Program-made: the position numbers and the translations under genes | Shown: positions 5,636-5,837 of the stretch, piece after piece | How the letters are laid out: each line of letters starts with the position of its first letter | How positions within the stretch are numbered: the stretch's first letter is position 1 | Source: JAWLCQ01 sp041687095 | Lineage (GTDB): Bacteria > Planctomycetota > Phycisphaerae > SM23-33 | Assembly: GCA_041687095.1 (NCBI GenBank) | Contig: JAWLCQ010000253.1 | Location: 1 to 5,837, forward strand | Reading direction: 5' to 3' | Length of the DNA stretch: 5,837 nucleotides | The notes under the pieces: model-generated | Told to the model about the DNA's origin: nothing | Databases searched by the model: none | Seen by the model: only the letters and a program-made list of their open reading frames with translations

Positions 5636-5724
5636 CACCGCAGAGCCCGCAGAGGTCGCAGAGCGGAAAGACGAAGCCCAGGCGGCCGTCATCCCTCTCT
5701 GCGTCCTTCGCGTTCTGTGCGGTA
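5636..5724. repeat. 89-bp imperfect inverted repeat of the CCGCAGAG...CTCTGCG type
   Basis: Arms at 5636-5666 (starting CACCGCAGAGCCCGCAGAGG) and 5694-5724 (containing CTCTCTGCGTCC and ending GTGCGGTA) match as reverse complements at 23 of 31 positions, around a 27-base centre at 5667-5693. From memory, strings of CGCAGAG units with CTCTGCG at the other end are a widespread intergenic repeat in environmental bacterial genomes. This copy looks decayed. It lies between two same-strand genes and separates them by 164 bases. It could end the upstream transcript or form a stable RNA structure; neither role is shown. Confidence 0.65.
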
Positions 5725-5741
5725 GGCTCCGGCAGGGCCTC

Positions 5742-5837
5742 TCACTCGCCGAAGTCGGCGATTACAACCGTGTGATCGGACGGCCGCTCCGCGCGGCGGG
5801 GCTCCAGATCCACGGTACATTCTATCGATCGGTCGGC
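5742..5837 (-). CDS. C-terminal end of a probable exonuclease III / AP endonuclease family protein (partial)
   Basis: The minus strand is open from the right edge of the window to a TGA at 5744-5742, giving the last 31 residues of a protein. They include VDLEPRRAERPSDHTVVIADF. The pattern of an Arg-containing segment followed by PSDHxxVxxxF is the conserved end of the endonuclease/exonuclease/phosphatase fold as found in exonuclease III (Xth), where the His of SDH is catalytic and the final segment is the last beta-strand. Such enzymes cut DNA at abasic sites and degrade 3' ends. The start and most of the domain are outside the window, so a more distant family member remains possible. It lies upstream of the NrnA-like gene on the same strand. 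Confidence 0.55.
   Translation of the reverse strand, partial: ADRSIECTVDLEPRRAERPSDHTVVIADFGE

Noticed and set aside
4423..5775. 450-codon plus-strand open frame over the DHH gene
   Set aside because: It is antisense to a gene with complete DHH and DHHA1 motifs, crosses intergenic repeats at both ends and has a repetitive Gly/Val/Ala composition.

Overview
The window is about 5.8 kb of very GC-rich bacterial DNA. The third codon positions of all genes are dominated by G/C, so long meaningless reading frames lie opposite the real ones. A type I sulfatase next to dispersed hairpin repeats and a large conserved protein of unknown function suggests a Planctomycetes-type genome (Planctomycetia or Phycisphaerae). 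That is an inference from gene content and composition; no taxonomic marker is present.

Layout, left to right. Positions 1-80 are non-coding: a perfect 12-bp G/C hairpin, then a degenerate ~32-bp tandem repeat. That repeat is split by a complete IS630-family insertion sequence at 81-1316. The IS has perfect 32-bp inverted repeats, a TA duplication and a CTAG target. Its transposase is read in two frames joined at a run of seven Cs. Positions 1319-1566 hold the rest of the interrupted repeat, a 12-bp palindrome, a 25-bp tandem repeat and a weak promoter candidate for the next gene. A complete sulfatase without a signal peptide (1567-3042, +) follows, then a very long hairpin (3076-3148). Next is a 377-residue protein with a C-terminal membrane anchor and no firmly recognised family (3263-4396, +). 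A convergent intergenic region at 4397-4548 carries nested inverted repeats and probably ends transcription from both sides. On the minus strand lie a DHH/DHHA1 phosphoesterase of the NrnA type (4549-5577), an 89-bp dispersed inverted repeat (5636-5724) and the last 31 codons of what looks like an exonuclease III/AP endonuclease family protein (5742-5837).

How the genes relate. No pathway links all of them. The two minus-strand nucleases point the same way and could share nucleic-acid turnover or repair duties, but a repeat element separates them. The sulfatase appears to be a single-gene unit. The IS points toward it and ends about 250 bp upstream, so read-through from the IS could affect it.

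I did not find a convincing new multi-gene system, defence island, CRISPR array, tRNA or rRNA. The points most worth following are the frameshifted transposase, the unknown membrane-anchored protein, the Gln in place of the motif I His in the DHH enzyme, and the fact that every intergenic gap carries a different strong hairpin or repeat.
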